Assembly (NCBI GenBank): GCA_910578405.1
Contig: CAJTQO010000023.1
Span: 1 to 51,724, forward strand
DNA length: 51,724 bases
DNA from: an uncultured Lachnospiraceae bacterium
GTDB lineage: Bacteria; Bacillota; Clostridia; Lachnospirales; Lachnospiraceae
Direction: 5' to 3'
A program made the translations under genes and the position numbers. Positions within the stretch are counted from its first letter, which is position 1, and each line of letters opens with the position of its first letter. This document shows, in pieces, positions 51,501 to 51,724 of the stretch. The notes beneath the pieces were generated by a model. It had not been told where the DNA came from and did not search any database. It saw nothing but the letters and a program-made list of their open reading frames with translations.

Positions 51501-51724
51501 AAGCGATGGCTTCCATATCAGCCATTTCTTTTAAGGCGGCATAGTCCCAGATTTCGATTTTTTGCATTTCGTGGGAAGTGCGGAAGCCATCGAAAAAATG
51601 GATAAAAGGAATTTGTCCTTTTATGGCGGACAAATGCGCTGCCGGAGCCAAATCCATAACTTCCTGCACGCTGCCGCTTGCAAATATGGCTGCGCCTGTC
51701 TGCCGGCAGGCGTAGATATCGGAG
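48511..51724 (-). CDS. nifJ: Pyruvate:ferredoxin (flavodoxin) oxidoreductase, 5' end outside window
   Basis: The frame is open to the right edge, giving about 1,070 residues of a protein normally near 1,170-1,180, so roughly the first 100 residues are missing. It oxidises pyruvate to acetyl-CoA and CO2 and reduces ferredoxin. Visible: SDIYACRQTG at the edge, the ferredoxin-like segment with CIQCNRCSFVCPHAVIRP and CTGCGSCAGACPGKQG for two 4Fe-4S clusters, the proximal-cluster/TPP region CAGCGETPYAKLITQLFGDRM, and the TPP domain GDGWAYDIGFSGLDHILASGEDINVLVFNTEIYSNTGGQASKATP. Coding is clean throughout. It sits upstream of the flavodiiron gene. Confidence 0.97.
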   Translation of the reverse strand, partial: SDIYACRQTGAAIFASGSVQEVMDLAPAAHLSAIKGQIPFIHFFDGFRTSHEMQKIEIWDYAALKEMADMEAIASFRRHALNPNHAKMMGSAQNPDIFFQAREASNHYYNALPNIVNDHLEKINQRLQTHYGLFNFYGSPDAEHVIIAMGSVCQTIKETIDYLNEDKGSGIKAGLVEVHLYRPFSALHLLEALPKTIKQITVLDRTKEPGAAGEPLYLDVMAALWGSRFHNIPIHSGRYGLSSKDTTPEQILAVYQNTGHNKKTVFTIGIHDDITNLSLSCVNPAPIVPSDAICCKFWGLGGDGTISANKNSVKIIGNHTEKYVQAYFDYDSKKSRGLTVSHLRFGSSPIRSAYLINRADFVACHNPAYLHKYDMVQDVKDGGVFLLNCYFREEDLEQHIPGQVKRYIAEHNIRFYIIDAIRIGKEIGLNNKISTILQAAFFRLSNILPLEEARRLMKEAANVSYRKKGEKIVRMNYEAIDRGIADVVKVNVPPEWKNAEYEPLDEKLEPDRPEVMRYVENIQKVITRQQGNSLPVSAFLPYVDGSFPSGSAAHEKRNVATETPTWIPENCIQCNRCSFVCPHAVIRPAVMSEEELSKAPAGMRSLPMQGLPGYAFSITISETDCTGCGSCAGACPGKQGKKALEMIPVKEHKEQQQYFNYGKTLAPKQEAIDKFKETTVKGSQFKQPLLEFHGACAGCGETPYAKLITQLFGDRMYIANATGCSSIWANSSPTTAYTANTQGKGPAWANSLFEDAAEFGYGMLLAHTSLRQRLKQNVEALFSKQQENFPDCPPALAQAAQQWLATFSDGDKNQAASASFLQALEAYADSHPITGQSHILLENKNYFSKKSQWVFGGDGWAYDIGFSGLDHILASGEDINVLVFNTEIYSNTGGQASKATPMGSSAKFTSGGKTTAKKDLAAMAMSYGYVYVAQIAMGADFNQTIKAITEAEHYPGPSLIIAYSPCISHGIRAGMGSSQHEEAKAVETGYWHLFRFHPGLKQEGKNPFILDSKEPTLAYEEFLSGENRYGILKRSRPEEAGKLFSQAAANAEERYQYLKKLVALYGEHLL

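Overview
The window is about 52 kb of chromosome around the replication origin of a strictly anaerobic, low-to-mid GC Firmicute, most likely a Lachnospiraceae (Clostridium cluster XIVa) member. The evidence is the order rsmG-mnmG-mnmE-jag-yidC-yidD-rnpA-rpmH / dnaA-dnaN-S4 protein-recF-gyrB-gyrA diverging from one DnaA-box-rich gap, a GlgC/GlgD pair, pyruvate:ferredoxin oxidoreductase (PFOR), a flavodiiron protein, a reverse rubrerythrin, and an archaeal-type ProRS under a T-box. No tools were run. Family names rest on motifs read directly from the translations.

Layout. (1) 1-4.5 kb is an AT-rich accessory segment: broken reading frames, a 17-unit tandem repeat of 20-21 bp, a DegS/LuxR-type two-component system, a palindromic MITE-like element, an alpha/beta hydrolase with a membrane anchor, and a decayed IS5-family transposase fragment. 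(2) 4.5-11.95 kb (minus strand) is the RNA-modification and membrane-insertion block. (3) 11.95-12.47 kb is the origin, probably bipartite, with a second part at 13.8-14.2 kb. (4) 12.47-21.3 kb (plus strand) holds the replication genes. Both arms are transcribed away from the origin.

(5) 21.3-29 kb holds sensory and metabolic genes: an AgrA/AgrC-like pair with no peptide genes, a chemoreceptor-like protein, an HPr-like protein without the phospho-histidine loop, a KDPG aldolase fused to a VOC domain, a D-2-hydroxyacid dehydrogenase and an anchored protein of unknown function. (6) 29-34 kb holds glycogen synthesis (glgC, glgD), an aldo/keto reductase and a MATE exporter. (7) 34.1-35.9 kb (minus) is an oxidative-stress cluster: two rubredoxins, a reverse rubrerythrin and a PerR-type repressor with palindromes over its own promoter region. 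(8) 36-44.2 kb (plus) is a co-directional run: OmpR-type two-component system, a fused Memo-AMMECR1 protein, its partner radical SAM enzyme, an RluA-type pseudouridine synthase, an AI-2E/YtvI-type membrane protein and an O-antigen-ligase-like protein. (9) 44.2-46.1 kb is proS behind a T-box. (10) 46.2-51.7 kb (minus) holds a LytTR regulator whose receiver lacks the phospho-acceptor aspartate, a flavodiiron protein and PFOR, which runs off the right edge.

The genes fit an obligate anaerobe. PFOR makes reduced ferredoxin, and rubredoxins can pass electrons to the flavodiiron protein and rubrerythrin to remove O2 and peroxide under PerR control. The least understood module is the Memo-AMMECR1 / radical SAM pair: conserved in many bacteria, without an established reaction that I know of, and here directly downstream of a two-component system.
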